The position numbers were made by a program, and so were the translations under genes. This document shows, in pieces, positions 19,573-28,996 of a stretch of 64,000 nucleotides of DNA. Under the pieces are notes generated by a model, which saw only the letters and a program-made list of their open reading frames with translations, had not been told where the DNA came from and did no database searches. Source of the stretch: Bacteroidota bacterium (lineage in GTDB: Bacteria; Bacteroidota; Bacteroidia; B-17B0; Aurantibacillaceae); assembly GCA_018267655.1 (NCBI GenBank), contig JAFDYB010000057.1, positions 1 through 64,000 of the forward strand, read 5' to 3'. The number at the start of each line of letters is the position of its first letter. Position 1 is the stretch's first letter.

Positions 19573-22221
19573 TTATTTTAATTCGGCAAGCATTTGTTTT
19601 AGCGCATCTTTTGTGTCGTTTGTGCTTTTATAATCGGCGCTTTCTGGTTTTGCTGCTTTAGCTTTTGTTTCCCAAACCGCAGTTAAATCTTTTAGAGCTT
19701 TTAAAGCTCCAAATTTTGTGAATTTACTTCCTGATTTAGCAATTGATTTAAAATCATTAGCGGCCGATAGTGCATTTGCGGGATTATTAAACTTTTTAGC
19801 GCATTTTGAATAATAGCTCAAAAAGGTAACTGTTTCAAAGCCACCCATTTTTTTAAGATTATTTTTATAGAAGTCGGCTTGTGCATCGCCTCCGTTGCTT
19901 GCATATAAATCAGCTATTGGAAATAAAATAGTATTGCTTTCTTCGTTTTCAAACTGTTTTGCTTTTTCCATTCCCTCTTTTTGGTCGTTTTTTATGATTG
20001 CCTCTAATGCCGCACCTTTTATAGCGTAGCTTTGTTCACTTAAAGCTTTGTTGGTTAGCTCTTTTACATCGGCATCTTTTCCAAATTGAGTGTTAAGTGT
20101 TTTTATAATAATGGCCTTGTTTGTTGTTTTTTTATCTGTGCTATATGCGCTGATTAAAAAAGGTTTTAAAGATGATTTGTCATTTATTTGATCTAAAGTA
20201 TTTAAGCAATTTCTACGCATGATAAAATAAGGGTTGTTTTTTGCTAAGTCTTTTACGGCAGATAAAACGGCAGGGTCGTTTATTTCTTTATCTAATTTTT
20301 TAAGTGCTTCTGATTTGTCTAAGTAAAGAGGCGCATTTGTTAATTGAAATAAGTACTCTTCTTTTGATTTAGGAAAATCAATGTTAGCAAGCAATTGGCG
20401 CTCTGCATCAAAATTAACAAGTTGAGGTACTCCGGTTGTTTTTATTTTGAAATTTTGTTTAGCTTCATTAATTAGTATGCGCGTACGGGTTGCTTTTCCA
20501 TTAACATATATATCAATATCAATTGGTAAGGTATATAAGGGTGCTTTACTAAAATCTTGTGTCTGTTCAACACTCAACTCTACTTCATTTGAAGTTGCGT
20601 TATAGTTTTTACTTATTTTTAATTTAGGACGGCCTTTGTTTAAAAACCATTGATTAAAAAACCAATTTAAATCTAATCCGGTTGTTCTTTCAAAAGCAAG
20701 GCGCAAGTCATGAATTTCGGCTGATTTAAATTTATTAGTTTCTAAGTAATTTTTTAGTGATGTAAAAAAAGCGTCATCGCCAACTGCTTTACGCAACATG
20801 TGAAGCACTTGACCTCCTTTGTTGTAACTAAATTGGTCAAACATTTCTTCTTTATCGCCATACTCAAAACGAATTAAATTAACTTCTTTATCGCCTGCCA
20901 TGTAACCTTGTTGACTTTGATAGTGGTGGCGGTCGGCGGCATCACGGCCATATTTATATTCTTCCCACAAATACTCGCCGTAAGTTGCAAAGCTTTCATT
21001 AAGCGGTAAATTACTCCAACTTTCGCAAGTTACTAAATCGCCAAACCATTGGTGAAACAGTTCATGGGCAATAATTGAGTTTCCTTTTTTGCCATCAATT
21101 GTATCGCGTGTGGTTTCATATACAGCAAAGTCGCCGTGTAGTGTAGCGCTAGTATTTTCCATTGCACCGCTTACATAATCACGCACAACAATTTGTGCAT
21201 ATTTTGGCCAAGCATAATCAACCCCTAGACGTTTTGAGAAAAAATCAATCATTTGTTTTGTATCACCAAATATTGCTTTTGCATGAGGCTCATATTCTTT
21301 TTCAACATAGTAGCTTACTTCTTTACCATTCCATGGCTCATCGGTTACTTTTTTAAATTCGCCTACAGCCATCATAAATAAATAAGGCGCATGTGGTAAA
21401 TCCATTTTCCAGTGGTCGGTACGTGTGCCGTTATTATTTGAAATACTTTCTATTAGCAAACCATTTGAAAGGGTAGTGTACTTATTATCAACTGTCATGA
21501 AAATTTCTTCGGTTGTTTTTTGATTAGGGCTGTCAATTGTAGGGAACCAAACTGAGTTTGATTGAGTTTCACCTTGTGTCCAAATTTGAGGCATTTTATT
21601 TTTATCTTCACCTTTTGGGTTAATGAAATATAAACCTTTATCACTTGATATTGCTGCGCTTCCGCCTTCTTTTAATTCGTTAGGTTTAGAAATATAAGAA
21701 ATAGAAACCATATATACTTGCTCGCGTGTAAAGGTTTGACCTAGGTTTATTTTTAAAGAATCGTGCTCGTAAACAAAACTTGCGTTATTTATTTTCGTAT
21801 AGTTTTCTTGCATTTCAGGAACTATTTTTTTACCTATAGTTTTGTTTACAGTTATGTAATTTAGGTTAAATACTTCAAGGGATTTTATCTCCATGCCGCG
21901 TGCGTTTAAGTACAACGTGTTTGTAGGATAAAAATGTGGTTTTAATTTAATACTTGCCTTTCCATTTAAGTAAGCGTGTTCCCAATCAAAGCTCACTTCA
22001 AGTTTTGTGTGAATTAAATCGTTTGAAATTGGATTTGAGTTGCGGTAATTTTTTTTATCGGGTGCTTTGTTTGCGTTTACTGTAATAGTATCCATTTGTA
22101 TTATTGGCGCATCAATAATTTGTTTGGCATTAGTAGCTTTAGACGTTGCGGTTGTTTTTTTAGATTTGCAATAAGATAGGGCAATAATTGCGATAAAAAG
22201 AGTAATAAATTTTTTAATCAT
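19573..22221 (-). CDS. M1 family metallo-aminopeptidase, lipoprotein
   Basis: From the ATG at 22221 the protein has 882 residues and begins MIKKFITLFIAIIALSYCKS, a lipoprotein signal with Cys18 as the lipidated residue. An upstream in-frame ATG (22275) would add 18 residues and bury this signal, so it is not preferred. The M1 peptidase core shows the substrate motif GAMEN (352-356), the zinc site HELFH (386-390) and the downstream Glu409 in NESFATYGEYLWEEY. A C-terminal alpha-helical repeat region (from about 640) resembles HEAT-like tails of Bacteroidota M1 enzymes. It is probably in the periplasm and takes part in peptide degradation. Confidence 0.93.
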   Translation of the reverse strand: MIKKFITLFIAIIALSYCKSKKTTATSKATNAKQIIDAPIIQMDTITVNANKAPDKKNYRNSNPISNDLIHTKLEVSFDWEHAYLNGKASIKLKPHFYPTNTLYLNARGMEIKSLEVFNLNYITVNKTIGKKIVPEMQENYTKINNASFVYEHDSLKINLGQTFTREQVYMVSISYISKPNELKEGGSAAISSDKGLYFINPKGEDKNKMPQIWTQGETQSNSVWFPTIDSPNQKTTEEIFMTVDNKYTTLSNGLLIESISNNNGTRTDHWKMDLPHAPYLFMMAVGEFKKVTDEPWNGKEVSYYVEKEYEPHAKAIFGDTKQMIDFFSKRLGVDYAWPKYAQIVVRDYVSGAMENTSATLHGDFAVYETTRDTIDGKKGNSIIAHELFHQWFGDLVTCESWSNLPLNESFATYGEYLWEEYKYGRDAADRHHYQSQQGYMAGDKEVNLIRFEYGDKEEMFDQFSYNKGGQVLHMLRKAVGDDAFFTSLKNYLETNKFKSAEIHDLRLAFERTTGLDLNWFFNQWFLNKGRPKLKISKNYNATSNEVELSVEQTQDFSKAPLYTLPIDIDIYVNGKATRTRILINEAKQNFKIKTTGVPQLVNFDAERQLLANIDFPKSKEEYLFQLTNAPLYLDKSEALKKLDKEINDPAVLSAVKDLAKNNPYFIMRRNCLNTLDQINDKSSLKPFLISAYSTDKKTTNKAIIIKTLNTQFGKDADVKELTNKALSEQSYAIKGAALEAIIKNDQKEGMEKAKQFENEESNTILFPIADLYASNGGDAQADFYKNNLKKMGGFETVTFLSYYSKCAKKFNNPANALSAANDFKSIAKSGSKFTKFGALKALKDLTAVWETKAKAAKPESADYKSTNDTKDALKQMLAELK

Positions 22222-22398
22222 AACATTAAAATAAAGCATCAAATTTGCTATAAATTTTAGCAATTTGCAAAACAAATAGTTAAAAGGCTAAATTTCTTTT
22301 TACTGTTTGTAAAACGCTATTTAAACGGATTATTGTCTTTAAGATAATGGTAAATTAACCTTATTTTTTTAACGTTTTTTAATGGAAAACGCAGCGAT

Positions 22399-23889
22399 TT
22401 ATGGATTCATTTTTTTCGCTTCATCTTGACTTATGCGTTTTCCGTTATACATAATAATTACAAAACAATCTGACATACCGCTTGAGCGAAGTGCTGCTTG
22501 ATGTGTTGCGGCCTCACTCATGGTATTAAATTGCCCTGAAAAATATTTTAATTGGTCGCCTTGCTTATAATATTGAGGGTTAATGAGAGCGGCGTATTTT
22601 TTATCGGTAAATTTTCGCTCCTTATCACTTGATAAAAATTGAACACAATATGTAATTTTGCCAGCTGAATTTATTTTTTCAGATTTTTTTTGATTTTCTT
22701 GTTTGAATTTTTCTATGATAGTTTTTGCATTTAGTGTGTCTTCTTTTACAGATTTTACGGAGTTTTTAGCTGTGCTATCAAAAACTTTAAGCGTTGAATT
22801 TTGAGTTATTTGTTTATCTTCTTTTTCTTTAACGCTATCTTTAGGCTGCTGTGTATTTTTGTTTTTTTTAATTTCAGGACCTTCTTTTTCATCATCATCA
22901 TCATCATCATCCACATCATCGTCGCTCATTTTTTTTCTAAGGCCCGGTAAATTGCCGGCTTTTACATTTTCATTTTCGAGAGGTATTTGATTTTCAATAT
23001 CGTCATTATATGTTTTTTTAGTTCCTTCTACCTCGTCTTTGTATCTCCTTAGCCCTCTATAAATAGCTTTTGCTAAATAATCTTGTCCGTTTTCGCTTGC
23101 TAAAAATTCTTCTTCTAAAGGATTAGTTAAGTAACCAATTTCGGTTAAAATACTTGGCATGGCTGTGCGCCAAAGCACCCAAATACTTTGTCTATGCACG
23201 CCTTTATCAATTCTGCCTGCTTTTTTGGTGTACTCTTCTTGAATTTTTAGGGCTAAAGTAGCGCTTTGTAGAACATAAGCGCTTGTATAATTACTCATGA
23301 TAATATAGCTTTCTGGGCTATCAGGGTCAAAGCCATCGTATTTTTTTTCATAATCATCTTCATAAAAAATAGCGGAGTTTTCGCGTTGAGCAACTTTCAT
23401 TTTTCCTTCTTCATTTTTTAATCCCATTACATAAGTTTCTGTACCAAAAGGTTCTGGGTTTGTTTGTTCCACCGGCACCATTTTACCTTTTTTATTTTTG
23501 TACATTTTTTTTTGTTTTTTTCGAGTTTTTTTATTGATAACATACACGGGTTTCCCGGCTGCGTTGCAGTGAATGCTGATAAATAAATCAGCTTTAGCTT
23601 TATTGGCAATTTGAGCTCTGTCTTCTAACTCTACAAAAATATCGCTGGTTCGAGTGTAAATTACTTTAACATCTTTTAAATTATTTTCAATAAGCTTTCC
23701 TAATTTAAGGGCAACGCCTAATGAAACATCTTTTTCGAGATTTTTAGCACCGTGGCAGCCAGGATCTTTACCACCGTGGCCCGCGTCAATCACAATTGTT
23801 TTAATGCGGCCCCCATTATTATAGTTAAATGAACTTAATGTGAAATAAATAAGTGCTAAAATTGTAATGTATTTAATTTTTTTAACCAT
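22399..23889 (-). CDS. N-acetylmuramoyl-L-alanine amidase with SPOR-like C-terminus
   Basis: This 496-residue Amidase_3 (AmiC-like) enzyme cuts the amide between MurNAc and the stem peptide. Signal segment about 6-22. The zinc and catalytic residues are His38 (VIDAGHGGKDPG), Glu52, His107 (ISIHCNA) and Glu250 (LTEIGYLTN). A lysine-rich insert lies at about 119-135. After the catalytic domain comes a charged, disordered linker with a poly-Asp run (323-333), encoded by a tcatcat triplet repeat. The last 85 residues (TYCVQFLSSDKERKF...) look like a SPOR-type peptidoglycan-binding domain. It diverges from lptD. It is likely to act in daughter-cell separation. Confidence 0.93.
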   Translation of the reverse strand: MVKKIKYITILALIYFTLSSFNYNNGGRIKTIVIDAGHGGKDPGCHGAKNLEKDVSLGVALKLGKLIENNLKDVKVIYTRTSDIFVELEDRAQIANKAKADLFISIHCNAAGKPVYVINKKTRKKQKKMYKNKKGKMVPVEQTNPEPFGTETYVMGLKNEEGKMKVAQRENSAIFYEDDYEKKYDGFDPDSPESYIIMSNYTSAYVLQSATLALKIQEEYTKKAGRIDKGVHRQSIWVLWRTAMPSILTEIGYLTNPLEEEFLASENGQDYLAKAIYRGLRRYKDEVEGTKKTYNDDIENQIPLENENVKAGNLPGLRKKMSDDDVDDDDDDDEKEGPEIKKNKNTQQPKDSVKEKEDKQITQNSTLKVFDSTAKNSVKSVKEDTLNAKTIIEKFKQENQKKSEKINSAGKITYCVQFLSSDKERKFTDKKYAALINPQYYKQGDQLKYFSGQFNTMSEAATHQAALRSSGMSDCFVIIMYNGKRISQDEAKKMNP

Positions 23890-23901
23890 TACGCTATATA
23901 T

Positions 23902-23936
23902 TTGATTTTTAGGTTAGTTAAACTATTGTAGCTTTG
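23902..23936 (+). promoter_or_regulatory. candidate lptD promoter
   Basis: TTG (23902-23904) and TAGCTTTG (23929-23936) match the Bacteroidota -33 and -7 boxes with a 24-base spacer, one base longer than the usual range of 17-23. The leader to the TTG start at 24024 would be about 80 bases. A second TATATTTG at 23897-23904 overlaps the -33 box. Confidence 0.35.
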
Positions 23937-24023
23937 TGCGTTATGCCATTTTAGTTATAAATGTAATATGATTTATAATTTCAGAATGGGTTAATGCCAA
24001 TTATATAAAATTATAAATATAAA

Positions 24024-26585
24024 TTGATAAAAAGTTGGAGGATAAAACTATTTTTCTTCTTACAGATGTTAATATCTGTGGGGTTTAGTAAGTATTACGC
24101 TCAAACTAAAGACACCTTAGTAAAATCAAAAATTGATTCTCTTAAAACACCTTGGCAAAAAGAAGAAGAGCAGGAGGGAGGGCTTGATCAAAAAATTGTT
24201 TACGAAGCTGCCGACAGTGTTGTGGCACTACCTAAACAACAGCGGGTTTTATTTTACGGGAAATCAAAAGTAGATTATGGTAGTTTTAAATTACAGGCCG
24301 AAGTAATTGATTTAGAATACGGGAAAAACATTGTTACCGCTTATGGAATGCCCGACAGCTCAGGCAAATTAACAGGTAATCCTAAGTTTAATGATGGAAG
24401 TCAAGAGATGGAGGCCGAAAAAATTAAATACAATATAAAAACAAAAAAAGGTAAAATATATAATGCGCTCACAAAACAAGGTGAGCTGTTAGTAAGAGGG
24501 CAGCAAATAAAAAAAGACAGCACTAATATTATTTATATGAATAACATGGAGTGCATTCCTTGCAAAGAAAGTGATGCCCGCACTATTTTTAAAGCAACTA
24601 AGGCTAAAATAATTCCGAATGATAAAATAGTTACAGGACCTATGTATCTTGAAATTGGCGGAGTTCCAACGCCTTTAGCATTACCTTTTGGTTTTTTCCC
24701 TAACACAAAAAAACAAAAAAATGGTATTTTATTTCCAACTTTTGGAAATAGTACTTACGGCTATCAATTGCGCGACCTAGGTTTTTATTGGGGTATTAAC
24801 AATAAAACCGACATGGTGGCATATACAAATTTATACACAAATGGTAGTTTTGCTGTTAGAACAATAAATAATTATAATGTTTTATATAAAGCCAGGGGTA
24901 GTGTTGGGTTAGAGTATAGCACTTATGTAAACGGAGATAAAGATATTCCCTCATCATATTCAGTAAATAAAGGATATAAAATTTCTTGGTTACATACCCA
25001 GGATAATAAAAATAATCCAAGTATTCGCTTTAGTGCGCAAGTAAATTTTGTAAAAAATCAATCAGCAGTTCGATTTAACTCAGGCACTAGCGGCGGATAC
25101 TTACAAAATAGCTTTAACTCACAAATTAGTTTTAGTAAAACATTTAAAGTAGGTGTTTTAACACTTAGTGGCTCGCATAATCAAAGCGCTATAGGCACAA
25201 AACAAATTAATCTAACACTGCCTCAATTAACTTTTAATGCTAACCGTTTTTTTCCATTTAAACGAGCAAATGCCATAGTTCCAAATGTAATTGATAAAAT
25301 TGGGGTTACTTATTTGCTTGATGCTAAAAATAATTTAGTGGATTATGATTCAACATTTTTGATGGGCAATATTGGAAAAAAACTATCGAATGGAATGCAA
25401 CACACATCGAGTATTTCAACCAATTTTAATGTGCTAAAATATTTTACACTCACGCCGTCAATTAATTTAAGAGCAACCATGTTTACTCAAAAAATATCGC
25501 AACATTATTTAAGAGATAATACTACCCCCATTAACGGCTTAATAATATCAGATACTACATCAGGCTTTAATATGGGCTACGAGGCATCATTTAGTACTAA
25601 TTTAAACACAAAAGTTTTTATTGACAATGTATTTAAAAAAGGAAAATTAAAACAAATCAGGCACATGATAATTCCTAATCTTACTTATGTATATCGCCCT
25701 GATTTTAGTAGTCCGCAATTTGGTTTTTATAAAAAAGTACAGCGCGATACCTTAGGCAATATGAATTTGTATAATAAGTTTCCTATATCAATGTATCCTG
25801 CACCGGCAGCAGGAGCACAAAATGCTTTAAACTTTTCAATTAGTGATAATATAGAAGCTAAAATAAAACAGAAAACGGACACAGGAATTTCGTATAAAAA
25901 AATAACACTTATTCAAAACATGGCATTAACAGGTGGGTATAATTTTGCTGCTGACAGTTTTCAAATGAATATCCTTGCGTTTACAGCGCGTACAGTTTTA
26001 TTTAAATATATTGACGTGGTTACTAACGGCAATTTTGATCCGTACGCATATAATGCGAGCATAGGGAGGAGAGTTAATAAACTTCAATACGATGTTAATG
26101 GATTGCCGGCGCGCCTAGTTAACGCCGGATTAAACCTTGGTGCAACACTTAGCTCTGACAAAAAAACTGCCCAAAAAGATATACGGCAAGCACCCAATCA
26201 AACTAATGGTGCAGAAGCCGGAACAAACAATACTCCCGATTTTCAAAAACAACCTTGGAATTTAAGAATAGGTTATGCCTTAACTATTATGCCTGACTTT
26301 AATGGTACGTTGCAGCCCTTGCACACCATTCAACTAACGGGAGATTTTAAACCTACAAAATTTTGGAAACTAGGTCTTAGTACAAACTACGATTTAAATC
26401 ATCAAAAAATTGCTTACACAAAAATTAGCATTCATCGCGATTTAAAATGCTGGGAAGCCAGGATTGATTGGGTGCCATTTGGTTTGGCAAGGCAGTATTT
26501 ACTTACTATTAACTTACGTTCAAGTTTATTTACAACACCATTTAATTACAATAATTATAATATTAATAAACGCATTGATTTGTAA
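24024..26585 (+). CDS. lptD: LPS-assembly outer membrane protein LptD
   Basis: The 853-residue protein matches the Bacteroidota type of LptD, which with LptE inserts LPS into the outer leaflet. It has a signal peptide (about 1-27) and an N-terminal OstA-like periplasmic domain (about 70-240; DYGSFKLQAEVIDLEYGKN, EMEAEKIKYNIKTKKGKIY). It then has the family block GPMYLEIGGVPTPLALPFGFFP and a long beta-barrel ending DWVPFGLARQYLLTINLRSS. The start is TTG: the next Met is residue 15, inside the signal helix. A CIPC cysteine pair at about 178-181 could be relevant to disulfide assembly, as in E. coli LptD, but the arrangement differs. It is divergent from the amidase. Confidence 0.88.
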   Translation: MIKSWRIKLFFFLQMLISVGFSKYYAQTKDTLVKSKIDSLKTPWQKEEEQEGGLDQKIVYEAADSVVALPKQQRVLFYGKSKVDYGSFKLQAEVIDLEYGKNIVTAYGMPDSSGKLTGNPKFNDGSQEMEAEKIKYNIKTKKGKIYNALTKQGELLVRGQQIKKDSTNIIYMNNMECIPCKESDARTIFKATKAKIIPNDKIVTGPMYLEIGGVPTPLALPFGFFPNTKKQKNGILFPTFGNSTYGYQLRDLGFYWGINNKTDMVAYTNLYTNGSFAVRTINNYNVLYKARGSVGLEYSTYVNGDKDIPSSYSVNKGYKISWLHTQDNKNNPSIRFSAQVNFVKNQSAVRFNSGTSGGYLQNSFNSQISFSKTFKVGVLTLSGSHNQSAIGTKQINLTLPQLTFNANRFFPFKRANAIVPNVIDKIGVTYLLDAKNNLVDYDSTFLMGNIGKKLSNGMQHTSSISTNFNVLKYFTLTPSINLRATMFTQKISQHYLRDNTTPINGLIISDTTSGFNMGYEASFSTNLNTKVFIDNVFKKGKLKQIRHMIIPNLTYVYRPDFSSPQFGFYKKVQRDTLGNMNLYNKFPISMYPAPAAGAQNALNFSISDNIEAKIKQKTDTGISYKKITLIQNMALTGGYNFAADSFQMNILAFTARTVLFKYIDVVTNGNFDPYAYNASIGRRVNKLQYDVNGLPARLVNAGLNLGATLSSDKKTAQKDIRQAPNQTNGAEAGTNNTPDFQKQPWNLRIGYALTIMPDFNGTLQPLHTIQLTGDFKPTKFWKLGLSTNYDLNHQKIAYTKISIHRDLKCWEARIDWVPFGLARQYLLTINLRSSLFTTPFNYNNYNINKRIDL

Positions 26586-26787
26586 AAAACCATAATTTAA
26601 GGTAATATAAATGATTTGCTGGTAATAAAAAGGCATAAAGGCAATCGAAACATTGTTTAAACAAAGGCTTAGTTTTTTGTAAAAAAACTTACAGTTATGA
26701 AAGATAGGCGTTTGTTAAACTGCCGTGATAGTTTGCCTGAGAGTTTTCTAAAAATTAAACGTTCTGTTAAACAAAGATAATTTGCAA

Positions 26788-27927
26788 TTAGTAGTTCCAA
26801 TAAATTACCACAGTTCCGTTAGTTCCTGCAGTAGCATTACCTCCGCCGCTAGTAGAGCTTCCATTCCCCCCTTGTGCACAGCCTGCACACAAATCAGGGT
26901 CAGCATTATTTCCGGGAATTTGACCTGCGCCATTTGTAATAGTTCCAAAACTATTTCCGCCACCACCACCACCACCGCCGTAATCTGAAGATGATCTGTT
27001 TACTATACCGCCGCCGCCGCCATTAGTATATCCGCCACCGCCGCCACCACCTGCACCACCATCACCTGCACCTCTACTTAACCCAAGGCTACCTGTACAA
27101 ACACTATTAGCACTATTTATGCCGCCGGTAGAGCCTGTTCCCCCTATAGAGCCATTTACCCCGCCGGCACCACCTGCGCCGCCTTTACAATTTCCAGATG
27201 TGTTACCGGCACCGCCTCCGCCTCCGCCTCCTGCTGCTACAGCAATAAGTACACCAGATGTACTATTTTTCACAGCTGAAGAAGCCCCACCTGCTGCACC
27301 GGCTCCTGAAGATCCTGAAGATCCTGAATTACCACCATTGCCGCCATTACAAAATCCAAAACCTCCTGCTCCTCCACCGCCGCCAGAAACATTACTTTGA
27401 CCAATAGCTCCACCTTTGCCAACGTATATATTTAAAACGTCTCCCGGATTTACAACAGCTACAGCTGTTGAGTAGGCTCCGCCTCCACCATTTCCTCCGG
27501 GTTGGCACGCATCGTATCCACCACCTCCACCACCTGCACCCCATACTTTTACTGTAACAGTAGAAACGCAGCCTGGTATATTAAATATTTGCATTGCGCC
27601 TGTATAATTAAACGTTTGTGAGGTTAAGCCCACAGTAGGATAATTTGAACTTGCTATTTTTGACCAATAGGAACCATTCCAATATTCAAAAACATTACAA
27701 TCAGTATTATAAATTAAAAGTCCTGTTGCAGGCGAGGCAATTGCATTACGCTGTGCTGTATTCATGCGTGGTAGCAGTAAACCAGATGTGGTTGACGACA
27801 CATCAAGCATTGCGCTTGAATTAGGTATAGCACCCGTACCATTTACAGCAACATTTTGTGCCTTAGTTAAAAAAATAATTATTAAAAAATTAAAGAGAAA
27901 AAATAATCTTTTGTTGATAAAAGTCAT
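26788..27927 (-). CDS. secreted glycine-rich surface protein
   Basis: A 379-residue protein. After the signal peptide (about 1-23; FLTKAQ) is the repeat block [20 protein letters not shown], then [20 protein letters not shown]. This N-terminal module is widespread in Bacteroidota surface and tail-fibre-like proteins. The segment [14 protein letters not shown] starts a glycine-rich domain (about 125-375) with many GGGG and NGG runs. The DNA is much richer in G and C than its neighbours because glycine codons dominate. No T9SS sorting domain is visible. The function is unknown; a structural or adhesive role is likely. TATATTTG at 27947-27954 (minus) could be its -7 element. Confidence 0.8.
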   Translation of the reverse strand: MTFINKRLFFLFNFLIIIFLTKAQNVAVNGTGAIPNSSAMLDVSSTTSGLLLPRMNTAQRNAIASPATGLLIYNTDCNVFEYWNGSYWSKIASSNYPTVGLTSQTFNYTGAMQIFNIPGCVSTVTVKVWGAGGGGGGYDACQPGGNGGGGAYSTAVAVVNPGDVLNIYVGKGGAIGQSNVSGGGGGAGGFGFCNGGNGGNSGSSGSSGAGAAGGASSAVKNSTSGVLIAVAAGGGGGGGAGNTSGNCKGGAGGAGGVNGSIGGTGSTGGINSANSVCTGSLGLSRGAGDGGAGGGGGGGYTNGGGGGIVNRSSSDYGGGGGGGGNSFGTITNGAGQIPGNNADPDLCAGCAQGGNGSSTSGGGNATAGTNGTVVIYWNY

Positions 27928-28017
27928 AGTTTTTTATTTGAAAAATCAAATATAACTAAAATTTTAACAATATAAACTTTAATATGTTTTTAGTAAAATC
28001 CTATGCACATTAAAAAA

Positions 28018-28073
28018 TGCAAGTGTCTTTCTTGAATTTTTAAAGAAAATAGATTTATGCTAATTCACTTGCA
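28018..28073. repeat. 8-base inverted repeat between the glycine-rich gene and sdhB
   Basis: TGCAAGTG (28018-28025) and CACTTGCA (28066-28073) are exact complements 40 bases apart, with TTTCTT and AAGAAA inside the loop region. It may be a second structure in the 3' region of the sdh transcript or part of the leader region of the neighbouring gene. No function can be assigned. Confidence 0.3.
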
Positions 28074-28160
28074 CTAAAACTTTTTTGACTTGTGCACAAA
28101 ATTCCAAATCTTTGAAAAATAACTCAAATAAACTAAAGATTGGTTTGAGCGCAGGTACAA

Positions 28161-28200
28161 TATTTTAAAGAAGCAAAATTATTTTTGCGCCTTTAAAATA
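28161..28200 (-). terminator. long two-part hairpin terminating sdhCAB
   Basis: This 40-base palindrome has an outer 10-bp stem (TATTTTAAAG with CTTTAAAATA), a 2x2 internal mismatch, an inner 6-bp stem (GCAAAA with TTTTGC) and a TTAT loop. It starts 8 bases after the minus-strand sdhB stop. The T-tract after it is weak, so it may act more as a 3' stabiliser than as a strict intrinsic terminator. Confidence 0.65.
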
Positions 28201-28207
28201 GCTCATA

Positions 28208-28981
28208 TTATTTATTTTGAGTAAAACTGGCACCTAAATATTCACGGTTCATGCGAGCAATGTTTTCTAAACTAATTCCTTTTGGACACTCAGCTTCGCA
28301 GGCACCCGTGTTAGTGCAATTTCCAAATCCTTCTTCGTCCATGTGCTTTACCATATTTAAAACGCGATCTTGTTTTTCAACCTGGCCTTGAGGTAATAAC
28401 GCTAACTGCGACACTTTAGCACTAACAAACAACATAGCGCTTCCGTTTTTACAAGCCGCAACACATGCGCCACAACCAATACAAGCGGCCGCTTCAAATG
28501 CTTTATCTGCTGCATCTTTAGGGATTAAAATATTATTTGCATCTTTTGCATTACCTGTATTTACGCTTATAAATCCACCTGCCGAAATAATTCTATCAAA
28601 TGCACTACGGTTAACTGCTAAATCTTTAATAACAGGAAAAGCAGCGCTGCGCCAAGGTTCAACAATAATTGAATCGCCATCGCTAAAACTACGCATGTGT
28701 AATTGGCATGTAGTAACGCCTTGCTTTGGGCCATGAGGTTGACCATTAATGTACATGCTACACATTCCACAAATACCTTCGCGGCAGTCATGATCAAATG
28801 CAATAGGATCTTTACCTTCGGTAATTAATCTATCGTTTAAAACATCAAACATTTCAAGAAAGGACATGTCGGTTGATACGCCTTTCATTTCATAGTTTTC
28901 AAATTTTCCTTTTTCGTTAGCGTTACGTTGGCGCCAAACTTTTAAGGTTACATTTATTGTTTTTTCAGAATTTCCTCCCAT
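28208..28981 (-). CDS. sdhB: succinate dehydrogenase/fumarate reductase iron-sulfur subunit
   Basis: A 257-residue iron-sulfur subunit that passes electrons from the flavin of SdhA to the membrane subunit and menaquinone. Cysteines for the [2Fe-2S] cluster are Cys66, Cys71, Cys74 and Cys92 (CREGICGMC). Those for the other clusters are Cys167, 170, 173 and 177 ([11 protein letters not shown]) and Cys222, 228 and 232 ([11 protein letters not shown]). It is last in the sdhC-sdhA-sdhB operon, 15 bases after sdhA, and a strong hairpin follows it. In Bacteroidota this enzyme can work as fumarate reductase or succinate dehydrogenase, so the direction is not known. Confidence 0.96.
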   Translation of the reverse strand: MGGNSEKTINVTLKVWRQRNANEKGKFENYEMKGVSTDMSFLEMFDVLNDRLITEGKDPIAFDHDCREGICGMCSMYINGQPHGPKQGVTTCQLHMRSFSDGDSIIVEPWRSAAFPVIKDLAVNRSAFDRIISAGGFISVNTGNAKDANNILIPKDAADKAFEAAACIGCGACVAACKNGSAMLFVSAKVSQLALLPQGQVEKQDRVLNMVKHMDEEGFGNCTNTGACEAECPKGISLENIARMNREYLGASFTQNK

Positions 28982-28996
28982 ACAATTAGGTTTTAA

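Noticed and set aside
22885-22925. Triplet tcatcat repeat in the amidase gene, considered as a CRISPR-like or tandem repeat
   Set aside because: It is a coding poly-aspartate run in a disordered linker; no spacers or repeat array are present.
26671-26689. AGTTTTTT-GTA-AAAAAACT hairpin after lptD, considered as a terminator
   Set aside because: The stem is almost all A/T and lies 86 bases after the stop; the evidence is too weak to call a terminator.
26697-26780. 27-codon open frame MKDRRLLNCRD... in the gap after lptD
   Set aside because: It has no recognisable domain, no promoter and no conserved neighbour; a 27-codon frame is expected by chance. It is not listed as a gene.
27119-27400. 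Proline-rich open frame on the plus strand inside the glycine-rich gene
   Set aside because: It is the antisense of GGN glycine codons and has no promoter or homologue signature.
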